DNA of 64,000 bases, taken from NCBI GenBank assembly GCA_018389105.1, contig JACATO010000648.1, positions 2,400,746 to 2,464,745 of the forward strand. The letters run 5' to 3'. Both the position numbers and the translations under genes were made by a program. Below, in pieces: positions 56,154 through 64,000 of the stretch; position 1 is the first letter of the stretch; every line of letters begins with the position of its first letter. The notes below the pieces were generated by a model. It was not told where the DNA came from and searched no databases. It saw only the letters and a list, made by a program, of their open reading frames with translations. This DNA is from Nautilus pompilius. Taxonomy: Eukaryota; Mollusca; Cephalopoda; Nautilida; Nautilidae.

Positions 56154-58767
56154 TGAGAGAGAGAGAAAAGGGAGCGAAGTCTAAGGGAAATAACTCTTGT
56201 TAAAATTTTAAAAACAAAAGTTTCTTCTAAAGTTTCATTAGATTCATTTAGAAATAATGCATATGCTTAAAATTACTAACATCTGGCAGTAAAAACTGCC
56301 TTGTGAATTGTCTAGCAACAAATCCATGATCGTCTGCTCTCTCTTCATGCTTCCCTGACACGACCAGCTTGTCATCGACAATTTTCACCATCAAATCTTC
56401 AGGCGTGTAGTGTTGGACGTCCAGCTTCAACTCAAATTTGTTGCCATCATAGTTCAGCTGAGAAAGAAGCAAACAAATAATCACAATATGACAACACTAA
56501 AGATGTTTTTAGTTGAAAGATAATTGTAGATAGTGTCTATGAGGTATACTAAATCACATTCACCCCCACATACTCCTGAGGTTAGAAAGGCATTCTGGAG
56601 AAAAAGCGTAACAAAGCCCCAAGTTGTCGTTATCACATTAATCCAAGTCTACAGTAAATTCTCGTTCTAAGATACCTTAATTATATTTCCTTAATGAAGG
56701 TTGGCCTAATGTTGTTTAATAGTGGAAGTTACCAAGCTAAGTCTTACCCTTAACCAGGAACCATTTGCCAGTTACAATTTAGTGAAAACTATGAATTATC
56801 TACCCAATTATCATCATCCCATTTGTCCATTTTTTTTCTTTCTTTCAATTCCCTGACAGCTGATCTGATCTGTGACTAACATGTCTGGTGCTGAAGCTGT
56901 GCTAAATCATAATGTTAACAAAAATCAGGCTAGAAAAAGAAAATCAACTGCAGATGTCACTAAAGTTTTTTTTTTGACACAATTACCATATTTTTCGGGG
57001 TATAAGTCGCATAGGTCGATTTTCCTGTTTTCCAAGCCTTCATTTACATATAAGTTGAAGTGGTGTATAAGTCGATAGTGCTCTTGTACAGTAACAACAG
57101 TATAAAATTTCTGTCAGGGTTATAAAACAGCAGTGTTGGATAACATCAAAGCAAGGGATTTGGGGAAGGAAAAAGTTTTAGGCAAAAGAAAGAGAATGAA
57201 GGCAAAATAAAGCTTCAATCTGTATTGAACACAGTTCCATATGATTTTTGCCTATTGAATACAAAGTTGAATCATCCAGCTTTGCAACCACGGTTTGCTT
57301 TCTTCAGTCTGTCGTAATAATGAATCCTTCGCTTTTCGCCAATCACAAACGTTTCTCACCAACGCCATACTGCTGTTCCGCTGCCATATTTCCACCATTG
57401 TTTTCAGCAAAAATCACCACTTCCAGTTTAAAAGCCGCAGTAGGTGCTTCCCTTTTCTTTATAGCAGGCGCATTTTCTGGTGAACTAAAGCTCCCCTAAC
57501 ACCATGATATCTGTGCCCCCAACTAAGCACTAAACAGAAGGCAGGTAACTGAATCCAAGTCGGCATGCACCAACACGTGCAATCATACATAAAATTTCCC
57601 CACGGTACTTAAGGGTGCCGTGTTTCTGGTAGCGTGACTTCATCCATATATAAGTTGGAGTGGAGTATAAGTGGATGGTGAGGCCCTTGCAGGAAAAAGC
57701 ATCGACTTATACACAGAAAAATACGGTAATCTATCTTATCGACAAGCTAGGCTCCCCAGAAAAAAGCAATGGGTGAAGAGAAGAGATTTAAATGCGTTTG
57801 AGAGTAAATGTGTTAATGGGAAGCAACTCTTGAAGAATGAGTGCTATACAGATATAGGGGTAGGACCATCTATCCGAGCATATTACATGGTTGATGAAGA
57901 TAGGGTTAAATAAAGATAAGGTACTGCTTAAAGTTCAAAATGAATGAGTAATACTAATACCTTTTTTTTTTTTTAAATTAAACTTAAAATTTTAATTTAA
58001 AAAAGGGGGGGTCAGGGGATTTTCTACTATTGACTTTGGCCGTTAACGTCTCAAGTCGGGTTTTTACGGAAGACGAGAGACTCCGCGAGGCTGGCAAACT
58101 TTTACAGAATACGCTCCGTGATGGAGAGGAGAGGAAGCAGGGGGAGGTAACCGTGTCGCGCCAAAGAGAGATCACTCTTACAAATGAGTGTAACAACTTC
58201 TTCAAAAGGGGAAATGAGTTTAAAATTAATAAACAGATTAAATGGAGGGTTTATATTACGGATACGAGGAGAGGTGGGGGGCGGTAACAGAATTAGACGG
58301 CATTTATTTAGGGAGCTGCCCTCTCCCATCCAAAACAAGGGGGGATATTTCTAGGCCCCGTTTTCCTTAGATCCAGACATCAGCCAGTTCTGCCGATGTT
58401 ATAATGGGGTACAAGTAACCCTACAGGCGGCTCGGGGGGGGGTGGGGACTATGTTCTGATATACGGAGAAAACAGCGACAAAGGGGGCTTATTATACCTC
58501 CGCGACCTCCGACTCCCGAGTCCCAGTGACATCACCTGGCCTCCTCCGGCAGTAGGGCTCCACTCCGAAAATCCTGGGCCCCATCTGATTAACCAAGTCT
58601 CTCAGGTCGCGGAAATTCTGATCCAAGGCCCTGCCAAAGGGCGTCCGGACACCAACCCCGGGCCAGTCGTCCCACCCTCTCCGGAGATGGAAGGGGCCGC
58701 TTTTCGTCAGGGATCTCACCTGGGCGAACCTGCCGCAGACTCGCGGGACCGCCAGCGCGCGAAGCAT
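55229..58767 (-). CDS. Small heat shock protein with alpha-crystallin domain, probably mitochondrial
   Basis: Three phase-0 exons give 193 residues: 58767-58498, 56457-56281 and 55363-55229. Residues 1-25 (MLRALAVPRVCGRFAQVRSL) are arginine-rich and free of acidic residues, as in mitochondrial presequences. A Trp/Phe-rich N-terminal arm follows (RGWDDWPGVGVRTPFG, LDQNFRDLRDLVNQM). The alpha-crystallin domain spans about 90-170: FELKLDVQHYTPEDLMVKIV, DDKLVVSGKHEER, RQFTRQFLLPD, then DIDPDSITSNLSKKGILCI. A C-terminal I-x-I motif (INI, 183-185) fits the oligomer-anchoring motif of the family. These proteins hold unfolded clients in an ATP-independent way. Splice sites are TTTCTCAG at 56458 and TTTTTAATAG at 55364, with donors GAG|GTATAA and GAT|GTTAGT. 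Upstream are a TATA-like element and heat-shock elements. Mitochondrial location is inferred from composition. Confidence 0.93.
55364..56280 (-). other. Intron 2 of the small HSP gene
   Basis: A 917-bp intron with a (GT)n/(GA)n run at 56114-56165 and a GGGAAATAAC motif at 56185-56194. No other feature seen. Confidence 0.85.
56986..57726 (-). mobile_element. Tc2/pogo-type DNA transposon remnant
   Basis: Inverted ends TACCATATTTTTCGGGGTAT and TACCGTATTTTTCTGTGTAT are flanked by TA (56984 and 57727), the target duplication of Tc1/mariner-superfamily elements, and both are followed by ATAAGTCG. The motif TATAAGT recurs inside each end. The element is about 740 bp and lies in intron 1 of the small HSP gene. 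Confidence 0.75.
57260..57480 (-). pseudogene. Fragment of a psq-type HTH transposase
   Basis: On the minus strand, in shifting frames, FKLEVVIFAENNG then MAAEQQYGVGEKR and WRKAK-like sequence match the N-terminal helix-turn-helix of Tc2/pogo/Kanga-type transposases (pattern: K..V..FAE..GNR.AER.FGV.EK.VRDWR). Stops and frameshifts make it nonfunctional. Confidence 0.6.
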
Positions 58768-58804
58768 CGCTCTCCTTGACTCTCTCGCGGCCAGTTCGCT
58801 GTCT

Positions 58805-58815
58805 TTATACCTCTG
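58805..58815 (-). promoter_or_regulatory. TATA-like box of the small HSP gene
   Basis: The minus strand reads GAGGTATAAAGAC about 40 bp upstream of the ATG at 58767, the right distance for a short leader. Confidence 0.5.
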
Positions 58816-58859
58816 TCCCCTAACCCCCCTCCCCTCCCTTCGGGGACAGGAAATAACTG

Positions 58860-58885
58860 ATGCAACCGTCGGCCCGGATTACGAA
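58860..58885 (+). other. Possible divergent first exon
   Basis: ATG at 58860 encodes MQPSARITK and ends at AAG|GTAAGC in phase 0, pointing away from the small HSP start 93 bp to the left. It could be the first exon of a gene sharing a bidirectional promoter, but no partner exon was seen. Confidence 0.2.
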
Positions 58886-58893
58886 GGTAAGCC

Positions 58894-58903
58894 GGAAGAT
58901 TCT
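58894..58903. promoter_or_regulatory. Heat-shock-element dyad
   Basis: GGAAGATTCT contains GAAnnTTC, the minimal inverted pair of HSF units, about 85 bp upstream of the TATA-like box. A single dyad can occur by chance. Confidence 0.35.
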
Positions 58904-59027
58904 TTGGTCAACTGCGCATGCGGCCAGACGGTGGGTCAACCTGACCTCCGGGTCTTCTGTTAGGGGTGGCCGCAGTGCTTCGCGTGGCGCTGTTCGAATC
59001 TCAGGACCTTGGCAACTCAATGTCCAC

Positions 59028-59068
<41 letters not shown>
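59028..59068. repeat. (AAT)n microsatellite
   Basis: About thirteen AAT units; a (CAA)n run follows at 59178-59200. Confidence 0.95.
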
Positions 59069-59327
59069 CGATATGGTGGCACAGTTTATGTTAACCAACA
59101 TCGCAAAGCGTTTTTATCTCCCTTGTGTCAAATCTTGTATTGGTAACGGTAAGGGGAAGCAACTCTTACTGCATCCGCAACAACAACAACAACAACAAAA
59201 GGCAGCCTAAGTTAAAGAGCGCCTATACCATTCAGCTTTTTTAGGGGTTGAGAGAGAGAGTAAGATATCTTTGCGATGAAACATTCTATAGAGTATTCGG
59301 GATTCATAATCAGAATACACTCCCTTG

Positions 59328-59466
59328 ATATTCTAGAATAGGCCATACTAGATAATAATGACTCAGAACACTACGGGGTATACTGTGAATATTCTATAAC
59401 ATTCTAGAACATTAGTAAGCATTTCCGAACAGTCCAGAATATTTTCTTGAATATTCTTTTATATAA
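59328..59466 (+). promoter_or_regulatory. Degenerate heat-shock-element array and TATA box
   Basis: After TTCTAGAA at 59331, a 10-bp-periodic array runs 59387-59446: GAATATTCTA, TAACATTCTA, GAACATTAGT, AAGCATTTCC, GAACAGTCCA, GAATATTTTC, then GAATATTC at 59449. GAA is kept in four of six blocks and TTC exactly in two, so it is more eroded than the array at 201-260 but has the same phase. TATATAA follows at 59460-59466, and the piggyBac ORF ATG is at 59561. The array also lies 560-690 bp upstream of the small HSP start on the opposite strand and could serve it. Confidence 0.55.
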
Positions 59467-59560
59467 CTGTCTGGAAACATGTAAAATGTATATATATATA
59501 TATATATACGGAACTTCAACAATATATTTACGTTTGCTTTTCACACATTATATCCAAAAT

Positions 59561-60690
59561 GGCTCATTGAATATTTGATATTTTGCTGAAAGAACTAAGA
59601 AAATATATAAACACTGACAGTGACCCCATCGTTAGCGAAATAGAATCCTAAGCTGCAGATGCTGAAGTTAGTGGCGATGGAGAATAAAAAAACAAACAAA
59701 CCCAGAGTTCTATGTTGGAAGGAATAGAACACACCGAAAGTAAAATCCACCATTTACATCAACAGCAAGCCACGTAATATAATACAGGGTCGTCTTGATG
59801 ATGTGCGCGTTCACGAGCAGCTGAGTCAACCATCGATCGCTAACTTATGGCCTTTTCATCGATGACAAACTCATCCAGCTCACGGCGGACACCACTGACA
59901 AACAAACTGAAGGTCTGAAGACTGTAACCAAGTCATGAACAAAAAAGCAAAAACAGATTCTGTTGAGATAAAAGCCTTTGTTGGATGGCTTCTTGCAGCA
60001 GGACGTCTGAAAGCCAACCACCTCAATTACCAACTTCTCTGGAGTCGAAAGTATGGCCTACCTTCGGTTCAAGATTTTCCTTTCCGCAAAGAATCTCGTA
60101 CTGAAAGGCACAGACATGATCGGGATGGCGTTGGTACAGACCTTAAGAATACGTAACGATTTAAGTCTCTTTTCGCGGACAGTACCAGCCTTCTATACCC
60201 GACAGTTACAGGAGAAAGTATTCTGGATATATGCTACACGAAAACATTCTATCCTCTTAAAGACAAGATATGCAACATGGCACCCAATTTGCAACTAGTT
60301 TCAAATTCTTCAATGTTGAAATATGCAGATCATTTTTATACCAAAGGAAGAACTTCTTCCAAACGGACACCGGCAGCTTCACGGCCCCATTTCTCAGATT
60401 TTAAAAAAGGTTATATGCTCGTCTCGTCGGGTAGAAGAACTTGTATCCTTTCTGTCAAGTATCCGCCATGATGGAGACATCGGTGTTGACGACGACGACA
60501 AACCAGATATCAATTAATTTTAAAACCAAACGAAGAGCGGCTTGGGTTAGCTCTGGATTAATGGGGGTACTAGACATGCATAACAAAACGACAAGCCGAC
60601 AAATGACCTTCGACTCCTTTCGTGTTGTTGGTTTCTTTCTTTTTTGCAATTTTTTTGGGATATTGCTGAAGTAGCATCACTTGTTGTGTA
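59561..60690 (+). pseudogene. PiggyBac-type transposase, decayed
   Basis: ATG 59561 is followed by an in-frame TGA at codon 4 and the coding sequence continues in three frames. Recognisable piggyBac pieces in order: the FIDDKLIQLTADTT-like start of the catalytic region (about 59850), VEIKAFVGWLLAAGRLKANH (59960-60020), a WIYAT...FYPLKDKI piece (60220-60270), HGPISQILKK and FLSSIRHDGDIGVDDDDKPD (60380-60510), then NQTKSG and a DIAEVASL tail (60530-60690). Order and spacing follow the family; many stops and frameshifts show that it is dead. PiggyBac elements insert at TTAA; the ends of this copy could not be fixed. Confidence 0.85.
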
Positions 60691-60699
60691 GACAGGTTA

Positions 60700-60985
60700 G
60701 CTTAACGTTCGAGGCGCCACCTGTGGAACTGGAGGGAAAACCGAAAATCAGAGCAATTGTATGGGAGCGTTATATAATGACTGCAACGCTATGCCGTTTA
60801 TTTATTCTTCAACATAAAAAACAGCATGTAAATAATACACTCGGAGTTTAAGGTTAACTGTTTTTGAAGTAATCAAAGTAAGAAAAAAACTTGATTTACA
60901 ATGACTTAAAAAGTACAATATTGCCACCAGCAAGAAAACTGTTCAGAGGACATTATATTTCCTAGCACGACAGTTATTCTTAGCT
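60700..60985. other. Noncoding stretch
   Basis: Nothing recognised; it may include the eroded 3' end of the piggyBac element. Confidence 0.4.
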
Positions 60986-60988
60986 CAC

Positions 60989-61084
60989 CTCAAACTATAT
61001 GAACGAGTTTTTTCACAAAAGAAAAGGGGTGGAGATACTGGGATGGCCCGGCCACCCCCCCTCCCAAAGGCTCCAGATGAAGAG
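60989..61084 (-). other. Exon-like segment on the minus strand
   Basis: Between TTCAATGCTTCTCACAG and GAG|GTGAGC, 96 bases. One frame is open throughout (phase 2-2, containing GAFGRGGGRAIPVSPP); the frame that continues from the candidate first exon at 62161 (phase 1) reads LHLEPLGGGVAGPSQYLHPF and ends at a TGA on the exon border. Either may be real. Confidence 0.3.
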
Positions 61085-61301
61085 CTGTGAGAAGCATTGA
61101 AGTAAAGAGTGAGCCAGAGAAAGCCTACATCCATCTTTGCCGAATATTGTAGAAGTGTAATTTCCTCCATGTCAGAAAGCTGTTAAGTGTGGTCAAGCTA
61201 CATATTAACACCGAAAGTGGAACATCAATATTCTGCCATTTTAAACACCTGGTTGTTTGGTTGGAAGTTTGCTGATGCAATAAACGATGCATAATTAGCA
61301 T

Positions 61302-61633
61302 ATGCAATTAAAGATACTAATTACACTTCTAGTTCTTGCTGTATTGTTATGTATGAAAACTCCAGGTGATGTAAACAATACAGGTATGTAAATACATTTT
61401 GTTAGCAACCGTCTGTCGAAAGATATTACTCTGAGGTTTCCGGATACTTTTTGCTTGGCTGTATATTGAAACTGCGCTCTTTTTTTTTTTCTGTGTATGC
61501 AGCCAGCGTCATTCTACCTTTGTGTATCCGTAATGAATCACCGCATCCAAGGAAACTCTTCTGTCGGTCTCCCATCGTCTGTTACTGTTATCTGTTCCTT
61601 ATTTTGTTTATATATATAAATATATACAGATGA
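61302..61633 (+). CDS. Putative small secreted peptide precursor
   Basis: Exon 1 (61302-61383) encodes MQLKILITLLVLAVLLC followed by MKTPGDVNNT: a textbook signal peptide with a basic start and an uninterrupted hydrophobic core. It ends at ACAG|GTATGT in phase 1. Exon 2 begins at 61503 after a T-rich acceptor (TTTTTTTTTTCTGTGTATGCAG), is open in the matching frame and reaches TGA at 61631. The total is 70 residues. The exon 2 part has cysteines spaced C-12-C-5-C-1-C (LCIRNESPHPRKLFCRSP, then VCYCY) and then a hydrophobic tail that may be a read-through of a missed donor. Intron 119 bp. The family is not recognised and no function is assigned. No clear TATA box upstream. Confidence 0.45.
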
Positions 61634-62097
61634 AAACTGCATTTACCAAAGCGCGCTTGTTAGCCTTTTAGTATCAGCAGCAACCGGTTGTCTTTCAGCA
61701 TGAGATGAAGTCCAAGAGCGACGTAATATTAATCAGTCACCTGGAAACAGCGGCAATTAATTTAACGAGGGTATCGATGTTCACGAGGTGCGAAGTCGGG
61801 CTCAAGGCCTAGAAGATCGCGGGTTTTACTAGAGTCCATATATGGCGTCCAGACCACGTGACGGAACACATGACGGGCTGGAGTACCGAGGAACGCCGTA
61901 GTTTAGACGCGTGAGAGGTTGTTATATCTCCCGGTTAGTGCCAGCCGGCATCGGGCCGATAAAAATCAGCAAGAGTGGTGAGAAAATATATAGAAATTTG
62001 TTTAAAAGATATTAATGTTTTTTCCTTCTAAAATTTGGTTATTGTTTTTGGCTCAGGCATTGTTTTATTCCTAATTAAATATTTAACATTCACTCAC

Positions 62098-62161
62098 CTT
62101 GAATTAATTTGGAGGATCGAATGCGTGCGTATCTCTTTTCGGTATTCAGCACACCTGACAT
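62098..62161 (-). CDS. Candidate first coding exon
   Basis: On the minus strand ATG 62161 opens MSGVLNTEKRYARIRSSKLI and ends at CAAG|GTGAGT, a consensus donor, in phase 1. The purine-rich tract upstream (GAGA repeats on this strand, 62259-62640) could be part of its promoter. Partner exon uncertain (see 60989-61084). Confidence 0.35.
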
Positions 62162-62258
62162 CACTAACTCCGACCGTAGACGCATGAATTCGTCCGATTT
62201 ACCTATCGAACCTACACCCAGTTTTTATCGGAGCCTCCCAATCTCCACGCCAGAGGCG

Positions 62259-62528
62259 CTCTCTCCTCTCCCCCCCTCTCTCTCTCTCTCTCTCCCTCTC
62301 CCTATCTCCCCCCCTCTCTCTCTCTCTGTCTCCATCTCTCCCCCCTCTCTCTCCCTCTCTCCCTCCCTCCTCTCTCTCCCCCTCTCTCTCTCTCCTCCCT
62401 ATCTCTCTCTCTCTCGCTCCTCTCCTATCTCTCTCCTCCTCTCTCCCTCTCCCTATCTCCTCTCCCATCTCCCCCCCTCTCGCCTCTCCTCCCTATCTCC
62501 CCCTCTCTCCTCCTCTCCTCTCTCCTCG

Positions 62529-62560
<32 letters not shown>

Positions 62561-62640
62561 CTCTCTCGCTCCTCTCTCTCTCTCCATATCTCCTCCCCCC
62601 TCTCCTCTCTCTCTCTCCCTCTCCCCCCCCCTCTCTCTCA
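62259..62640. repeat. Polypyrimidine tract, (CT)n-rich
   Basis: About 380 bases almost wholly C and T on the plus strand (CTCTCTCCCTATCTCC-type variants). Long Ser/Pro/Leu or Arg/Glu frames across it are artefacts. Confidence 0.95.
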
Positions 62641-63239
62641 TCTCTCTATTTGGGTTTTAATCTTTGTTCAGAATAATATCCAGATTTATTCAAAATTCCT
62701 AACCCTGACACTTTCTCCATTAATTCTGCGGGCTGCAGATTCTTCATTTCTTATCCTAGCGTAATGTCATCGTGTTTTGGAGCAAGTTGTACTTATCGAT
62801 TACTCAGCCTGATCTAAACCTGGTGCATCATAGATACCTACGAACACTGCGACAACGATTCGAGTGGGTGTGTGGGTAGTGGTGACAAAACGCTTAGCCA
62901 GCTTGTTGAACCATTGACTGAGAGTAACTCCCGCGCCCACAAAAGGGAGTCGAAATAGGTTGATACTAACCAGACGCCGACAAAGATTCTCGTTTAACCT
63001 GATGGATAATATAATGCAGCGTTGGTAAAGATAGGAAAAAAGCAACACCAATCTTAAGGGACAAATTGCTTTTTGAGGAAAGTATTAATATGGTTGCTTT
63101 TTTATTTATGAAAATTGTGGAATAATACAAGTCTGCTCTGACAGAGGTAGTTTGTCTGCGTGTTGTAGTAGAGACGGGCATATTCAAGTTACAAAAATAC
63201 GTATATAGCCGGCGGAAACCTGGCACCGCCATCCGTTGC
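62641..63239. other. Unique spacer between the two tracts
   Basis: No gene or RNA recognised in these 600 bases. Confidence 0.5.
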
Positions 63240-63368
63240 CAGGAGAGAGAGAGAGAGAGAGATGGGAGAGAGAGAAGAGAGAGAGAGCGGGAGAGAGAGG
63301 GGAGAGGAGATAGGGAGAGAGAGAAAGAGAGAGGCGGGAGAGTAGAGATGGGTGAGAGAGAGAGAGGG

Positions 63369-63400
<32 letters not shown>

Positions 63401-63605
63401 GAGAGAGGAGGAGAGAGGGGGAGGTTCGGGAGAGAGAGAGATGGGAGAGGAGAAAGCAGAGAGGGGAGAGGGGAGAGGGAGGGGGTAGGGAGAGAGAGAA
63501 AGAGAGAGGGCGAGGAGCGAGAGAGAGGAGAGCGAGGGGGAGAGAGAGAGATGGAGAGATGGGGAGAGAGAGAAGAGCGGGATAGAGATGGGGGAGAGAG
63601 AGAGC
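63240..63605. repeat. Polypurine tract, (GA)n-rich
   Basis: About 365 bases almost wholly G and A on the plus strand (GAGAGAGGGGAGAGG-type variants), the opposite polarity of the tract at 62259-62640. Confidence 0.95.
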
Positions 63606-64000
63606 AGGCGCAAACATTTTCGTTCTGTAAAAGCCGGGTGCAGGACCAGAGATCGTTGGCTGTCACAAAGACCGCTTCGCTGCAGGGCTAATGTCAGAAG
63701 CCGCCGGATCGTCTTTGTCTTTGGTTATCCACGGTTCACCGAGGTCCACGAAAAAAAAGGGGGGGGCGGGTCTCCAAGAGGCCATCTCGGACCGACCCGG
63801 TTTCATCGTTGGCACCGAGGGGCAGGAATACACCGCAGTTGTGTGACGAGAATCGAACTGATCGATACGACATTGGAGGAGGGGGTGAGGTCGCTGCGGT
63901 ATAGTCCGTTATTAATGCCGCCCCCTGTTCCTGAACTAATCCTCGAAAAACGCGCTGCGCGACTAAAGGAGAAAACCCCTTTGAATCGCCACTTTAGGCG
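63606..64000. other. Right flank, no gene seen
   Basis: CpG-rich with a G-run near 63761. No open frame with splice signals; it may be a promoter region extending beyond the window. Confidence 0.35.

Noticed and set aside
58820-59210. Frames with long Ile or Gln runs
   Set aside because: They read through the (AAT)n and (CAA)n microsatellites.
62109-63666. Long Ser/Pro/Leu- and Arg/Glu-rich frames
   Set aside because: Low-complexity CT and GA tracts.

Overview
The window is animal nuclear DNA, most likely from a mollusc (gastropod-like). Genes are split by GT-AG introns, about half the sequence is AT-rich noncoding DNA, microsatellites and minisatellites are abundant, and a short dispersed motif (GGGARRTAAC) that I associate with molluscan noncoding DNA recurs on both strands. 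No ribosomal RNA, CRISPR, bacterial operon or viral gene cluster is visible. Exon models were read by eye from splice signals, reading phase and protein motifs.

Layout, left to right. 1-2050: a decayed multi-copy-type gene with CxxC pairs, preceded by a strikingly regular heat-shock-element array and a TATA box. 2050-8230: mostly AT-rich noncoding DNA with one eroded coding-like patch. 8240-13500: a new small gene for a secreted cysteine-containing protein, found from a TATA box, a signal-peptide exon and phase-matched exons. 13755-14390: a 45-bp minisatellite. 16056-29274: NXT (p15), the NTF2-like mRNA-export cofactor, in four exons; one intron has a GC donor, and an ankyrin-repeat/SOCS-box gene lies on the same strand inside intron 2. 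33536-34723 (minus): an intronless, GC-rich gene for an ER-luminal short-chain dehydrogenase with signal peptide and C-terminal KEEL. 37123-48232 (minus): a basic coiled-coil protein gene with a TATA/CCAAT promoter and several phase-compatible exons; its long intron holds a broken mariner element and several satellites. 49605-50243: a 35-bp minisatellite. 55229-58767 (minus): a three-exon small heat shock protein gene with a likely mitochondrial presequence; its first intron carries a Tc2/pogo-type transposon remnant. 59280-60690: a second heat-shock-element array plus TATA box followed by a decayed piggyBac transposase. 60989-62161: a candidate signal-peptide gene (plus) and candidate exons on the minus strand. 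62259-63605: long pyrimidine and purine tracts.

Biologically the firm genes are housekeeping or stress functions: mRNA export (NXT), ubiquitin-ligase substrate recognition (ankyrin-SOCS), ER redox or sugar chemistry (SDR) and proteostasis (small HSP). The most unusual theme is heat-shock-type promoter architecture in front of two unrelated decayed mobile-type genes at opposite ends of the window, one of these arrays lying 0.56-0.7 kb upstream of the small heat shock protein gene. The other items of novelty are the two unannotated secreted-protein genes and a natural array of about twenty consensus CRE sites.
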